This document shows, in pieces, positions 24,503-37,200 of a DNA stretch of 64,000 bases. The position numbers and the translations under genes were made by a program. Under the pieces are notes generated by a model. It worked only from the letters and a program-made list of their open reading frames with translations, was not told the origin of the DNA and searched no databases. Within the stretch, counting starts at the first letter, position 1; each line of letters begins with the position of its first letter. Source of the DNA: Hydractinia symbiolongicarpus (Eukaryota; Cnidaria; Hydrozoa; Anthoathecata; Hydractiniidae); NCBI RefSeq assembly GCF_029227915.1, contig NC_079886.1:22792501-22856500 (forward strand). The letters are read 5' to 3'.

Positions 24503-24632
24503 TCTATATTAAATTACCCGTATACGTCTGTCTGTCTGTCACGCAAAATGGTACCGCGAGTAGCGAGACACACGCATTGCAGTATAAAAAGAACGGGCGA
24601 ACCCGTGAATTTTTTCACACGCCATCGACTAG
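24503..24632 (+). mobile_element. short Helitron-like non-autonomous element, copy 1
   Basis: It starts with TCTATATT after an A and ends with CGACTAG before a T: the A/TC...CTRR/T arrangement of Helitrons. Internally it has CCCGTATACG, (CTGT)n and CACGCAAAATGGTACC, then GGGCGAACCCGTG and a decayed terminal hairpin. It shares these blocks in order with the copies at 28273 and 38750-39037. It has no coding capacity (130 bp). Confidence 0.75.
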
Positions 24633-25154
24633 TGTTCCAAAAATTATGCAACTGCTCTTCAATTTGTTTTCTGTGAAGAAATAACGAACGTATTTTTACT
24701 AGGATTTTTATTGTCGTTGCTATTATAAATATTCAGAAATAATAAAATTCACCTGTTTTCTATTTTCTTGTTTATGGCTGTTGTGAGCCCATAAAAACAA
24801 TATTAAACGAGAATTTTAAGTCCATATCTAGCGGGGTTTACCCTATTATTGCTATCTCTATTTGTCTTGAAACAACTTCACAACTTTAAAAAACCTCGAT
24901 TGGCGTACACCTTTAATAAGCGGACAGATTTTTTTGCACCAAAGGAGCATCAAGTGAGCAAATGATATTGTTATTTTCGTGTTTAACACCTAATTTTTAT
25001 AGAATTATATGGAGAGGCTCCATCCCTCTCCTTTTACCACTCCCTCTACCGCTCCCTACGCCTGTTAATGTAAAAACCTTATACGAATAAGAAATTGTGT
25101 ATGCTGGTGGTGAATACATGTAGTGTTACATAAAAAAATTGACCATTGCAACTT

Positions 25155-25271
25155 GCATATACTACCCTGGATACACTACACTAATACACTACACTGGATG
25201 CGCTGCACTAATACACTACACTAAATACACTACACTTGATACACTAAACTGGATACACTACACTGGATACT
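25155..25271 (+). repeat. 14-bp minisatellite (GGATACACTACACT), left part
   Basis: Imperfect tandem copies of a unit of about 14 bp, with variants such as ctaatacactacac and tggatgcgctgc. The same unit resumes at about 26833, on the other side of the fold-back element. The array therefore looks like one tract split by an insertion. Confidence 0.85.
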
Positions 25272-26836
25272 GATGTGCCCCAATTTGCAATACCTTCCCC
25301 AGTTTGTAATAAACTTTACCCCAATTTTTAATACCTCAATTTGTTATAATACATTGCTCCAATTTGTAATAACACTTTGCCCCAATTTGTAATAACGCTT
25401 GCCCCAATTTGTAATAACACCTTGCCCTAATTTGTAATAACTCAAAGCTGCCCCAATATTTAATGAGACCTTGCCCTAAAATGTAATAACTCAAAGCTGC
25501 CCCAAATTGTAATAATTTTTTCTCAAAAAAATTTATTTGGAAAATCCATTGTAAAACTTAGGGAGGGAAAAGAAACTTGCCTTTTATTTATTGTTAAGAA
25601 ACCCTGGCACAGGACAAGTCGGAAATTAAACATTCAAATTTTTTGGAGTTTTGAAAAAGCATTGTAGAATCGAAAAGTATTAAGTTTCAATAACTCTACC
25701 CGGTCACAAAAGGTCATATGTGAAAGAATTCTACGTTGAAGACATTGCTGACTTAAATTTGAAGAATAAAAATGAAAATAATATCACAGAATAAGAAAAA
25801 GGCACATCTAAGAACCAGCATGGTAAAACATTTCTCATTCCTTTCACGCAGAAAGATAGATTATAAAGCCTGTCCGACCAAGAGTTTTACGTTGCTTATA
25901 ATACACTGGGTGATGGGAATTGTCAGTTTTCAGCTAAGTCCTGTGCACTACAAGAATATTTCATTTATCTGCAACCAAAAGATGTTAGAAAAAACGTTAT
26001 TAATCACCTACGGATTAACGATGTTGACGTAGACGGTTGGCTATTAGAACTTTGTTTAATCAGGGAGATGATAGCGAAGAGGTGTTCGATGAAAATGGAT
26101 TGGTTCATGAGGGAGATGATAGCGAAAATGCCCCAAAAAATTTATTTGGAGATGGTTAAAATATCAAATACCACATTCAATGACGGTCAGAGCGAAACAT
26201 TTGATTGGTGTCAGTGTGAAAGATGCAGTGATATTTCACTGCATTTAAAACAAATTCTCTTGAATGACCCTAACAGACCACGGAAATGCAGAACAGGTAG
26301 ATTGATAAGATGGAATCAAGCCGTGTTAGCGTTGCAAGCCTTAACGTATGGATGGTACGCAATCTTCCTTATCATATTACCAAAAGAAAATTGATTAATC
26401 ATTTTTGCTTTTGTATTTTTTTTGGTGTTTGTTCATTTTTTTTTAAAAAAAGAAACTTCTTTTTGTTTTTTCAACCATTTTCTGTTTTTATACCCTTGAC
26501 AGCGCGTGTGCTACATTAATAAGAAGTTCTAGACAGATAGTGTCAAGTGTTTTTGTCCTCTCATTTCGGCTAGCTAAAACTGCGGGAAAGTAATTATTGT
26601 ATTTTTCATGATTTTAAAAATTGGGGCAAACGTTATTACAAATTGGAGCAGCTTTGAGTTATTACAAATTGGGGCAGGTTATACAAATTGAGGAAGGTAT
26701 TACAAATTAAGGAAGGTATTACAAATTAGGGCAGGTTTTGCATATTGAGGCAGGTGTTATTACAAATTGGGGCAGATATTAGAAATTGAGGCAAAGTTTA
26801 TTAAAAAATGGGGCAATTATTACAATTTGGGACACA
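25272..26836. mobile_element. fold-back type transposon with inverted subterminal tandem arrays and an OTU-like ORF
   Basis: Left arm (about 25275-25530): roughly ten imperfect units of TTGCCCCAATTTGTAATAA plus spacer. Right arm (about 26620-26836): the same unit inverted (TTATTACAAATTGGGGCA), again about ten copies. The ends read TGTGCCCCAATTTGCAATA and, reversed, TGTGTCCCAAATTGTAATA, so short terminal inverted repeats are present. The core of about 1.1 kb holds a broken OTU-like ORF. Outside both ends lies the same 14-bp minisatellite. Removing the element between two ATAC copies restores a perfect unit, suggesting insertion there with a possible ATAC duplication. Superfamily unknown. Confidence 0.65.
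25867..26394 (+). pseudogene. OTU-like cysteine protease fragment in a transposon
   Basis: The frame opens after a stop at 25864. It contains AYNTLGDGNCQFSAKSC (the D-G-N-C signature of OTU deubiquitinases, at 25900-25923), then DVRKNVINHLRIND, the usual OTU helix. After about 26050 a second frame (GDDSEEVFDENG) reads more naturally than this one, so a frameshift is likely. Downstream the original frame shows FDWCQCERC, a Cys cluster that could bind zinc. No catalytic His segment is recognisable. OTU domains occur in several invertebrate DNA transposons, which fits its place between inverted arrays. It is probably inactive. Confidence 0.55.
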
Positions 26837-27262
26837 ATACACTACACTCGATGCACTACGCTCGATACACTACACTCGATACACTACACATAACACACTA
26901 CGCAGGAAACACTACACTTAATACACTACAATGGATACACTACATTAGATACACTACACTGGATACACTACACTGGATACACTACACTGGATACACTACA
27001 CTGGATACACTACACTGGATACACTACACTCGATACAATACACTCGATATATTATACTGGATACACTACACTGAATACACTACACTGGATACACTACACT
27101 GGATGCACTACACTGGATGCGCTACACTGGATACAATATACTTAATACACTACACTTGATATACTACACTTCACACACTACACTTGATGTCATACACTTG
27201 ATACTTGATACACTACACTTGATGTCATGCACTTGATACTTGATGCACTACACTTGATACAC
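26829..27262 (+). repeat. 14-bp minisatellite (GGATACACTACACT), right part
   Basis: About 30 imperfect copies of the unit seen at 25155-25271, in the same orientation, drifting at the right end to ACTTGATAC and TTGATGTCAT variants. It gives one spurious open frame rich in His, Tyr and Thr (26767-27159), which is not a gene. Confidence 0.9.
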
Positions 27263-28272
27263 TAAAGTTTTAAAACAAACAATGCAAACATATGCACATA
27301 AAAATATTCCGTTGACGTCATTAGAACACTAAATGACCTCAGGCATGACAATTTAGAAAATCAATAATGATTTTAGTTTCATGTTACTATTCATCAGTAC
27401 CATAAATTCGAGAAAAAAAACAGTCCATTGAAATTAAATTACATTCTCTTGATATACTGGTAAAATAATAAATAAAACAGGCATTTCAGTAAAATCAGAT
27501 ACCGGTTGCATTTAGTGTTTTATGAATATGTGACCAGACTGAAGTAATGCCGATTCTGTTTCATTCGATATCTATCTAGAATATTAGCTATAAAAGAATT
27601 TGAGGAGGAAAGCTCATAAAATAAAAGCAAATCAAAACTTGTATGACCGAAGAGAATCCTCCAACTTCAGAGCACTTAATATCAAATGAAAGCGTTTTTA
27701 GATTGTGTAGAATAGAGAAATGAAACCAAAAGAATGATTATTTGTGATCTGTTAGCATCATCTCCATAGCTATTTCGACACCTAATATAAGCGGATGAGT
27801 CGGTTTAATAAGACGGTTGCTACCTTCAGCTTAGATTTACCATGAAGAAAGCGATAGTTGTCCGTTGTTTTGTCAATTCGTCTTATATCCAAAGAAAAAA
27901 AAATACTTTAGAAACTTGAGCAAATTAAGAAGTTTATCTTCGTTGTTAGGTGTAAGTTTCTAAAAATAAACAAAAATAAACAAATACAATGTTTTTTTAA
28001 AACTTAAGTTGTTTATTTAAGCATTTGTGGAACGTGACATTACCATTCCAACTATTTCGCTTATAAAAAAAGTCCGAACACAATCGGGTAATACTTACGG
28101 AATTAAATTTAAATCTTAAGCTTGTTTCCATTTCACTTCACTTCCCGATATAGTGCAAAAAGCTCACGAGTTTTTGTTTGTAAACGCGTGCATACTCACA
28201 CAAAATAAGTAAAGCAAGCTGCAGCAGATCGTGCAAATATGTTTGGCTGGTGTGCAATGGTTGTTGAATGAA
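27263..28272. other. intergenic, nothing recognised
   Basis: AT-rich DNA with no motif-bearing open frame, conserved signal or clear repeat. Confidence 0.45.
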
Positions 28273-28398
28273 TCTATATTATAATACCCGTATGCGTCTG
28301 TCTGTCACGCAAAATGGTACCTCCAGTAGTGAGACGTGCTTAATGCGGTATAAAAAAGACGGGCGAACCCGTGGATATTTCCACGGGCCATCGACTAG
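28273..28398 (+). mobile_element. short Helitron-like non-autonomous element, copy 2
   Basis: 126 bp. It begins TCTATATTATAATACCCG after an A and ends CGACTAG before a T. A perfect 8-bp stem hairpin, CCCGTGGATATTTCCACGGG (28368-28387), lies 11 bases before the terminal CTAG, exactly as expected for a Helitron 3' end. It shares internal blocks with the other copies. No coding capacity. Confidence 0.8.
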
Positions 28399-29562
28399 TT
28401 TCTTTAAAAAGGAGATCAATTGAAACGTTGGTAGCTTATTTACAACTCCTACGAAAACCAGATTTGAGGTAAAATGGCTATCAATCAAATGCCTAAAAAA
28501 CATATCAGATAATTGACATTATGTACTTTATGTATTACAGTGCGCATATGAATAAGAAACAATATCTATCTGTATTTCGCACATAACATGTTGGTAATAT
28601 CTGAATCTGATACCAAGTTCAGTTTGTCACTTAGTGATAGATTAAACTTTAAATTCTTACTTGGTATGAACCGTCTTAATAACAGTAATCACTTGCCTTT
28701 TTTCGACATACATTTTTGCATTCAGTCATACTGCTTTTCCTGCTCATTATTACATTGAGTTATTTTTGCATCTCTTGTAGTTTCTGTGAGTAGATTAAGA
28801 TAAATTTAAGAGTCAAGAAGGAAAAGAACTGTCAGTAAATACAAAGCATCAATTCAAATATTTTTTTACAAATTCTGACGTTTACATACGGTATAAGCCT
28901 TTTCATAAAATGTCAATTTTGGAGCTCAAGTTTTGTTATGGTATAATTTAACGCACAAATCAGCCTTTATACTGAGAAAAATACAAGGAACTTCATAACC
29001 CTTCATAACCTAATTTCTGCATGTTTTTAGTTGCTTCGTATACAAAATATATAGTGCTAAATGACACGACATAAAAGATGACATCTTTCAAAGAATTCGC
29101 ATCATATTTTTAAACAGTGTACTTTTTAAACCATGACAGTTTTGTGCACACAAACCTCTGACGTAGACTGTATGCGATTAAGGCCAACGTCTTCCGTTCT
29201 GTCGTGGTTATATAAATAATTGTATGTAAACAAAAGGCTTATGACGTCAGCAAAGATTTATGCATTCCCAGGGTTGTGTTTACATTGTTTGTAAAGAATA
29301 ACCAAGTTTCGATTTCCGAAATATGAAGAATAATACACCTTTCCCGAATTTCATAAATTATAATAATTATTACGTCATCCAAAAATTTATAATGGTTCTA
29401 TGCTCTTCAAATAAGGATATTCAGATAGAATATCAAATTATCATGACAAAACTGAAGTTTTTAGAGCAATATAATATTCTGGTTGTTGTATACCTCGATA
29501 CCTTCTTATAAGTTAGCCCTTTTTTCGCCATATATTCAACGACATCACATTCTATAACTGTT

Positions 29563-29644
29563 CAACCGCTTTCCCAGGGTATCTTGCCTTTTTAATGAAT
29601 TTGATAGTGTTGACTGGGACCACGAGACGCTGGGAATGAGGTTG
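29563..29644. mobile_element. 82-bp MITE with CAACC..CCCAG terminal inverted repeats, copy A
   Basis: Left end CAACCGCTTTCCCAGGG; right end, reversed, CAACCTCATTCCCAGCG. The same kind of ends and size occur at 34955-35034. Short elements with CAACCTCGTTCCCAGGG ends are familiar to me as abundant repeats in marine invertebrate genomes. That is recollection, not a search result. Confidence 0.6.
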
Positions 29645-32600
29645 ATAACCTTCATAACTGAAGTATCACTTCATTTTTTAAACAGTTATTTAAGAATCTC
29701 TTCACGAGGCAGAAACAAAAGAGTCTGATTTTTATGAAAAAAACGTGTGGATATGAAAGATTAACTTCAAAATAAAGGTTGAAGGATAATTTTAAGATGC
29801 AGTAACTTTCTGAATTGTTAACATGTGATGACACCGCACCTAAATTGACATAAAATTTTGGCCTACAACCCTTATCTTGGACTTCCTAGCTTACTGCAAT
29901 CGTATTCTAGACCAGAGCTCAATTTGGTTCCAGTCGTCTCATAAAATTTCATTTTTGACAGAAAGAGCGGAAAATGGAGGTATCGCGCGAACAGTTTAAG
30001 TTTGACACCTTTTGAAAAAGCAAATATCTCAAGCAAATACTACCTCTGATTTAAAAAATGAATTAGTATTTTTTATTATTTAAATTATGTGCTTACATAA
30101 TATAATATAAAAGTTATGTGCTTCAGACTTTCAAAATCTTCACAACTGAATTTTAAATAACGTAAAAAAATTCTTTAAATCTTTGAGGTTTTTATTACTT
30201 ATACGAAGAGAATTGTACAGTAATAAAACAAAAACAACTCAATTCAAAAGTTTCAACCCGTGCGTGCTCAACGGATTCAAAGCGTTACTAACCTGCACGC
30301 ACCTATTGCACATGCGTATATATACATTTCCAAAAATTATGGCAACCACTTCACAATTTTAACACGTTTGTGTTCACTATTTAGAAGTATTCTGCGATAA
30401 CTGTGTTAACTTTATTTGTTCCGTTGTTTAATGTCATGCTTTCACCAGGAGCTTTGGAAACAGAGGGAGAGAGGTTGATCTATAATAATAGTCAAAATTT
30501 GCTGAGACAAGACAGCTAATTTAGAAGTTCGCTACCACAAAAATTACATAGGTATTATTTTTAAGAAGATAACTATTCCATGTGTGTAGCTTGACAAAGC
30601 TGGTAGTATGAAACAGAAATTTAGCAAAAACTTTTTAAAGTTCAAGTATATTTTGCTAAAATTCATTTGTTTACGTCATAAAAGTATTTTTTTAAGGGCA
30701 AAGTTTCTGGTAAATAAATAAATAAATACTTGATATGTTTCAAGCATAAGAAAAAAACCCTAAAAACAAAACAATACAAATTATAACATCACTACAATCA
30801 AGGTATTAAATTTGTTCGGCTATAATAATTTTTGGTCTCAAGTAAGTGAGGGCGTTCTAGGCAAATCGCGATTATATAAGGATGGTACCTAAACACTGCT
30901 TTTGAGTATAAAAGAATGAATATTAAAAAAGTTTACAGACTCTCACTAACTCGTACCCTGATCAGACTTTTTCTATTTCGACATATTTTCCATCTCCCTT
31001 GAGTTTTCTGTATCATCTTAGTCAAAAATTGTGTGGGTCAATGAAAGAATCGGGTTTTTTTGAGGAAAAAAAGAATTTTTACATTGCGATGTGGTATTTA
31101 TGTTGCTTCTATATTAAAGAAGAAGATTTGTCATATCAGATTACGCGCATGAGGTTTTTTAAGTGTTTTTTGTTTCATGGACATCGATAAGTTGTAAGTT
31201 TTCAAAATGTCCCACTTACCGAGATCTCCGCTTAATTAAAAATTCTGTTAGGTCGGGCAATTTCTCCCATTCCTCTTAAGAATTCGAGTTGTTGGGAGTC
31301 TACTGTGTCAGGAAGTTGTCAAAGAGTCCAGTAATAGTTGTTAAAGGCCTCCTGCAATGAAATGGTTCTGTGCGACCTGCTTCTTATACCAAAGGACTAG
31401 AATTAAGCTAAAAACCAGAGAGTAACGTCATTCCCGCAGTTTTGGTTTCTAACTCTGCGTTAGAGTACATTTTTATCACGTTTAACAATTATAATAAAAG
31501 AAACACCATGCTAAAAGATAACACAGTCATGAGGAGCGTTTGATGACTTGTCAAATATTTAGATAATAAAGCAAAAACACTTCTGTTGAAAAAATATCCT
31601 AATTTATACAAATAATAACAAAGAGACAAAAGGAAGGTCAGTTTATTTTGAATGGCTCCGAAGTTTTCGTTGTGTTAGACGAATGAAAACGACTCTCTGT
31701 TAATCGAAAAATTGATGAAACAGGCAAAGATTTTAATACAGATTTTAAAGAAAGGAATTTTTGGTAACATTAAAAAAGTACAGAAAAGTATTGATATAGT
31801 GTAATTTGGTTTTATTAAAATAGAATTACCGAAGTTACAAATGAAATGAAAAGTTTTAACGAACTATGACAAAATATTGTTAAATATAGAAAAAAGAGAT
31901 TCGTATATGGAGTTGGAAGGAATAATTTCTTGTGAACATATCGAAAATTAAAATATAAAACTTTATCGAACAGTTATGTGGTTACAAAGTATAGATTTTA
32001 GTGTCAAAACAATCTTGTTATTATATACTTGTTATTCCCACGTGGCGAAATTAATAAATTGCAAAGTACTAGGTAAGATATGTCGAGTTTGTTAATCTAA
32101 CAAATTATAGTCATCATTAATGTGCACTGTAAATCCAAATATAAAAGACTGGAATGAACGAGGCAAACGTGTTGTTGCCTCGCTTAACTCTTTTTTATGA
32201 TTAAATTTTGTCGGATGAACTGTATGTGACATAATTTTTATTTTAAAAAAAATTTTTTTTAGCTTATACATTTATTGCAGAGCATTTGCTAAACCCCACC
32301 TTCACCTATCGATTTATCAAATACATTTAAATATCCTGGATCTGTTGGGAGTTAGAATAGTAATGGAAATAATATGCCTGTATCAGTTTCATCAAAAGAA
32401 AAAAATAGTAACTTTTGGGGTCCATTATTATCGTACGACAGATTACTACTTAAAAACTACAGATCCCACAACGTAGTAGGAGGGCCAACATCCAAGTTTG
32501 TTTGACAAAAAATTGACAACAAATAAGGAAGTTTGGGAAATTCATATACCTGCAACCTAGACAAAATTTTCCCCTAAATGGTATAACCAGGTTAAAAACT

Positions 32601-33171
32601 TGGATTCCCCACACAAAAACATATCGCTATGCAAACTTAAGTAGCTACTAAAAAGTCTCGCAAAGAACTTTGTGTTTTGGATTAAGAAGGTAGTTGCTTC
32701 AAAAATATGTTGTAGTTATGAACAGTTCAGTTAGTAAATAAAACTTCACGTATGGGAAAAACATTGAAAAAAATTAAAAAAGATCTAGTTTTAGAGAATT
32801 ATGTTTTCCGTTTTAGCGATATGATTTCTATAAGGCTTGTAGATTTTGTATGTTCCCTTCATAATAAGGTTGTTATGAAATAATATTATTCAAACCCATT
32901 CGTTTAACAACTCCCAGTTATTTTCTTTTTCCTATCAACTTTCTAAAAAATAGTCTGAAGAAAGTCTTTAGTATAGAAGGTATAAAATTTTGACTTGATG
33001 ACATGCTGATTCATGTGTTTCTATGAAAAGAAAGACGTTTTGAAGTAGTTTGTTGGAATCATATCAGCTGTTGAAGTTGATTTTAATAAAAAGTGTTACC
33101 GTTGACTCGTCTACTGTAATGGAATAAGAGAATATTTTCGCGAAAAGTTTTTTGAAAATAAATTTTTTTTT

Positions 33172-33207
33172 GACGAGAACTAATTTTTGCCAAGTTGGCA
33201 AGTCCTA
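33172..33207 (+). repeat. interspersed repeat: GCGAGAACTAATTTTTGCGAAGTT.. family, copy 1
   Basis: The tract gacgagaactaatttttgcc, then aagttggcaagtccta, is matched at 35214-35250 and, on the other strand, within about 55121-55194. It is a short dispersed repeat of unknown type; related gcgaaaa/ttttcgc-rich segments occur elsewhere in introns. Confidence 0.6.
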
Positions 33208-34282
33208 CCCATATTAGGTCAAAAGCAAAGCGAAATACGTGGCATGATAAAAAAAAATCTAAATTAATAATTCCTCACCGAATTCACTACACATTTATAC
33301 ATTATCGGGTAAGGAATTATTTTAGCAACATCAGGTGACTGGCGCTTAGAAATGTTATGTTAAATGTTACATTTTATTAAAAAGCTTCATTATCAATTTT
33401 TACATAATTTTCTGTACGTGTTCGCATGCCTAAAACATTGGTGTCAGGTCACAATATGTCTTTGTGTTTACAGTGTCATTTTTTGTCCATATCAATTTCC
33501 ATAACATTCATTTATGCATTTTTCAAATTTAAGAGATGGTAAAGTTGATGTAGCTACGCCTTATTGATCAGCAACACTCTCTTTATCCTTTTTGTACTTT
33601 AATTTCCAAGTAAATTCAATTTGGTTTGTTGTTTAACTAATTTCTTAATAAAAAAATATGAAAATCTTAAAATTTCTAACCCAGAAGGTAAACCGCTTTG
33701 TTTAGAATGAAAACTGGATATTCTAGATTAAGATGTCATAATTACGAAACAATAATAAACAAATTTATAAGCTATGTGGGATTTAGGTAAAAACACTTTC
33801 AATGCAAAAAGCGAAACGGGATATTTGTTAACAGCTAAATTTAGGAAAAAACTTAGGTTATATTAGTTTTTTAGAATTTGTGGTAGTCCTACGTGCCGTG
33901 TGACTACGGTTGCCGTTCGACTAGTCGCTCACACGTAACCATCTTTAGCAAAGTTTTACTTTGATGAGGTAACCAGATAAACACATAAAAATATCTGGCA
34001 AAACAGGCTTTAGCAAAACCAGATTTCTAATTTTTGTAAAGTTTTTCGAATTTCACTATTACTGAATGCAATACATCCTACTTGTAAGAAATAAATATGA
34101 ATGAACAAGTGTCCTTGTAAAAGCATCTGCGTTAAAACAATCCTGCTGACTATGGGAGGTGCTAGAGTTCATTGATTAAAACCAATGAGATTAGTCCCTC
34201 AGTTAAAAAAAAGCACATGGACTTAAGAAATTCGATATCTTTTAATTTTTTGAATAAATTAACGCTATTTCTGCTTTTTTAG

Positions 34283-37200
34283 ATAATGGTACTATACTGG
34301 TTGCGGAGAATCAAAATATTTACCTAAAATGTCAAAATCACACAAATGGACTATTTGCAAAATTTACTTGGACAAGTAATGCATACAGCGAAGGGAAAGT
34401 TATGGTTTACGATTATGACATTGCTCAAAAAGAAACAATAGCTACTAATTTTACAGGTCGGGTCACGAGATATAATGGAACTTCATTACATATACGGAAT
34501 GCAAGACTTGGGGACTCTGGCAACTATGAATGCAATCTTATATTTTACAATCTTAAATCAAAAACGTTAGGGGTATCCGAAACAGCAGTATATGATGTGA
34601 TTGTTATAAGTAAGTAAAGTCCAATGTACAACTCTGCAGTAATCAAAATTATCAATCGAATCATTTCAGTTTTGTTTTAGACATTTTTTCAGAAATTGCG
34701 TCGTTCTGTAGCCCCTTTAAATAAAAATAACGGTATTGTAACATAGTTACAGTCGGAGAGGAGGAAAAGCCAACCGTTAGGATGGAATTTCCGATGGCGT
34801 TAAAACTTCCCGTTACGTACTTATTCACTTGCTAAATGTTTTAAAGACAAAGCTTTAGCTACATAGAATGTTGTATTTTTTTTAATAAAAAAGCCATTTG
34901 AACTGTTCGAGACATTTTTAACACAAAAACGGCACCAAATATAGCCATGTATACCAACCTCGTTCCCAGGGCATTTTGGCTTGTTGACTCCGTAATAACG
35001 GCTCAGGGGTCACAAGACCCTGGGGACGTGGTTCTACGGTCAAATGTCGGCCTGGTTATTTTTATATATGAGGTTTTGAGAAACGCGCACTTATGTTTCA
35101 TGCAAGGTTCATTCAGTTTTCAGTAATCTAAGACATGTCGATTTACAAATTTTTTGAATAAAAGCAAAAAAATTCAAAAAAATAAATGTGAATTTCACAC
35201 GAAGTTTTTTTTTCGCGAAAACTAATTTTTGCGAAGTAAGCAAGTTCTAATATTTTTTGAAAATTACATTTCGAGAACAAACGATTACGATATATATATT
35301 TTTTCCTTTTTTTTTTATACTTATGAACGTTAATATTACATAGTTCTTTCATTATTTATTTTTAGGTCCACCCAAACGGATGAATACCTATAATGACCTG
35401 GTTGCAGCGCCCAAAGGTCAAAAAGTTACCATACAATGTAACGTTCAAGGGCTGTCACCTTTTGATGTGAACTGGTCTAAAATAGAAGGAAACTTCACAA
35501 AAAATGTTGTCATCCGTGAAGAAAATAAAACAGCTCATATGTACTACATTCGTCAGAAAGAAATCACTTTTACTAAACTATCAGAGAGGGACGTAGGGCA
35601 GTATCAATGTGTAGCAAATAATCTTGGGGGTAGTCTTTCGAAACTTGTTACATTAAGAATGCAATGTAAGCGTTTATAATTCCTTATGGTGTTATATGTT
35701 CTTAAAAAATAGTTGCCAAACCATTATTTCATGCTAAGGATACAAGAAAGAGCAACTCACGAAGTATGTGCAACAGCTATGAATCTAAGTGGATTCTCTC
35801 ACCCGATCAATAAGTATTTTGTATAACAATTAAAGTATACCGAAAATTAATTGCCAAAAAAACAATGAAATGGTTGAGCAACTTTAGACCAACTGTAGTA
35901 CATATCTGGAGGTTTTAATTAATCTCAAAGAAAAATAAAATAAGCAGATTTTTGTTTACTAAAGTCCAGATAAGGACTAGATTATATGACTAAACTACGG
36001 GCTTATTGAGCGACAAAAAAGTCGCTATTTTCATTCTAGTTTGTTATAAACAAGCAATAAAAAAATCCGACTTTTTGGCGATTTACAAGGAAACATTTGT
36101 CTGAAGATTTATGTAATGATCTGATAATGTATTTTTTTCATAGCTCCTCCAATGTTTACAGGCACCAGTACTTACAACATAAACGTCTATGATACTGGAA
36201 AAATATATTGTAAAGCTAAAGGATATCCAGCAATAGAGTTTACATGGAGATTTTTTTCAAGAGATGGTGACCTAATTGTATTGGCCGCATCAGCAACATC
36301 AGGAAAGTACTCAACCTCTAACAATATATACAATAGTATAACAGAGGAGGGAGAGTCAAGTCTAACAATCGAACAAGTGGAAAAATACGACCTGAACTCG
36401 TACATATGTGTTGCAAAGAATACAGTTGCTGAAGGTCAAACAGAAATAAGGCTAGAAGGTTTTGGTACGTGGTATCAGTCTTGCTACCTTTTTTGTTGCA
36501 CCATATTTAGGTATATATTCAAGCAACATGAAATTAATTCCCTTTTTCTCCTTTTATAGCGCCACCTGAACCCCCTTTTATTCTGCAAATTGGAGAATTT
36601 ACACGCAAGGTAACATTGCTGTGGAGGCTCGGCGACAATGGCGGCAAACCCGTCACTTCTATCACAATAAAATACAGAAACAGCAAATTCGTAGAAAAAT
36701 GGACAAAACTACAAATAACAAAATCATTAACGGAATACACAATTACTAATCTTGAGCCGGGCACGTCATATGATTTTAAAGTGTTAGCCACAAATGAAAT
36801 TGGGGACAGCAAGTACAGTAAAATCGAAAAAGCAACAACCCCTCTCAAAGATTTGTCAGGTATTTTTATAGATATCTTTTTTACCTGTATAATTTTTATC
36901 GAGTCTAAACTTTGTAAGAGCAAGTAAAATACGAATCCTTGGACTAGTGTTTGCACAAGTGTTTCAACTTCAGGCCTATGATACTGTGGGCTTCAGGATA
37001 AGGGGTTTAAAACAACAACATGGCTTACGTAAAGGAATTAACTGCCATTTTAGAATTCGTGTTGTAACGCCTTTTGAAAATGTTTGCGCTAAAATTTATT
37101 GTCAAAGTAAAAATAAGTTGTTGTTGCTTTAAAAGAAAAAGGTTTTGCGAAAGAAACTTTCGCTATTTTGAGATTTAGCAAAAAAAATATTATATATAAA

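Larger units (their letters stand above)
28399..34282. other. gene-poor interval upstream of the receptor kinase
   Basis: No convincing exon was found, although the 5' exon or exons of the receptor tyrosine kinase (signal peptide and perhaps more) may lie here. It contains a small MITE (29563-29644) and one copy of an interspersed repeat (33172-33207). Open frames such as 29323-29511 and 30999-31190 are AT-biased and lack motifs. Confidence 0.45.
34283..36859 (+). other. RTK ectodomain exons: three Ig domains and one FN3, one exon each
   Basis: Each domain is one exon of 300-327 nt bounded by phase-1 introns on both sides, the classic symmetric 1-1 layout that allows domain shuffling. The Ig cysteine pairs and the D-x-G-x-Y-x-C signature (variant in Ig3) are visible. 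Several N-x-S/T sites suggest glycosylation. The ligand cannot be told from sequence. Confidence 0.88.

Noticed and set aside
25275-26836. Regular short repeats resembling a CRISPR array
   Set aside because: Units are imperfect, lack unique spacers of constant length, are inverted on the two sides, and the genome is eukaryotic.
26767-27159. 130-codon ORF rich in His, Tyr and Thr
   Set aside because: Product of the 14-bp minisatellite. No start context, domain or splice support.
30999-31190. Candidate 5' exon for the receptor kinase
   Set aside because: The frame starts without ATG, has no signal-peptide-like core and no donor giving phase 1 to the exon at 34283.
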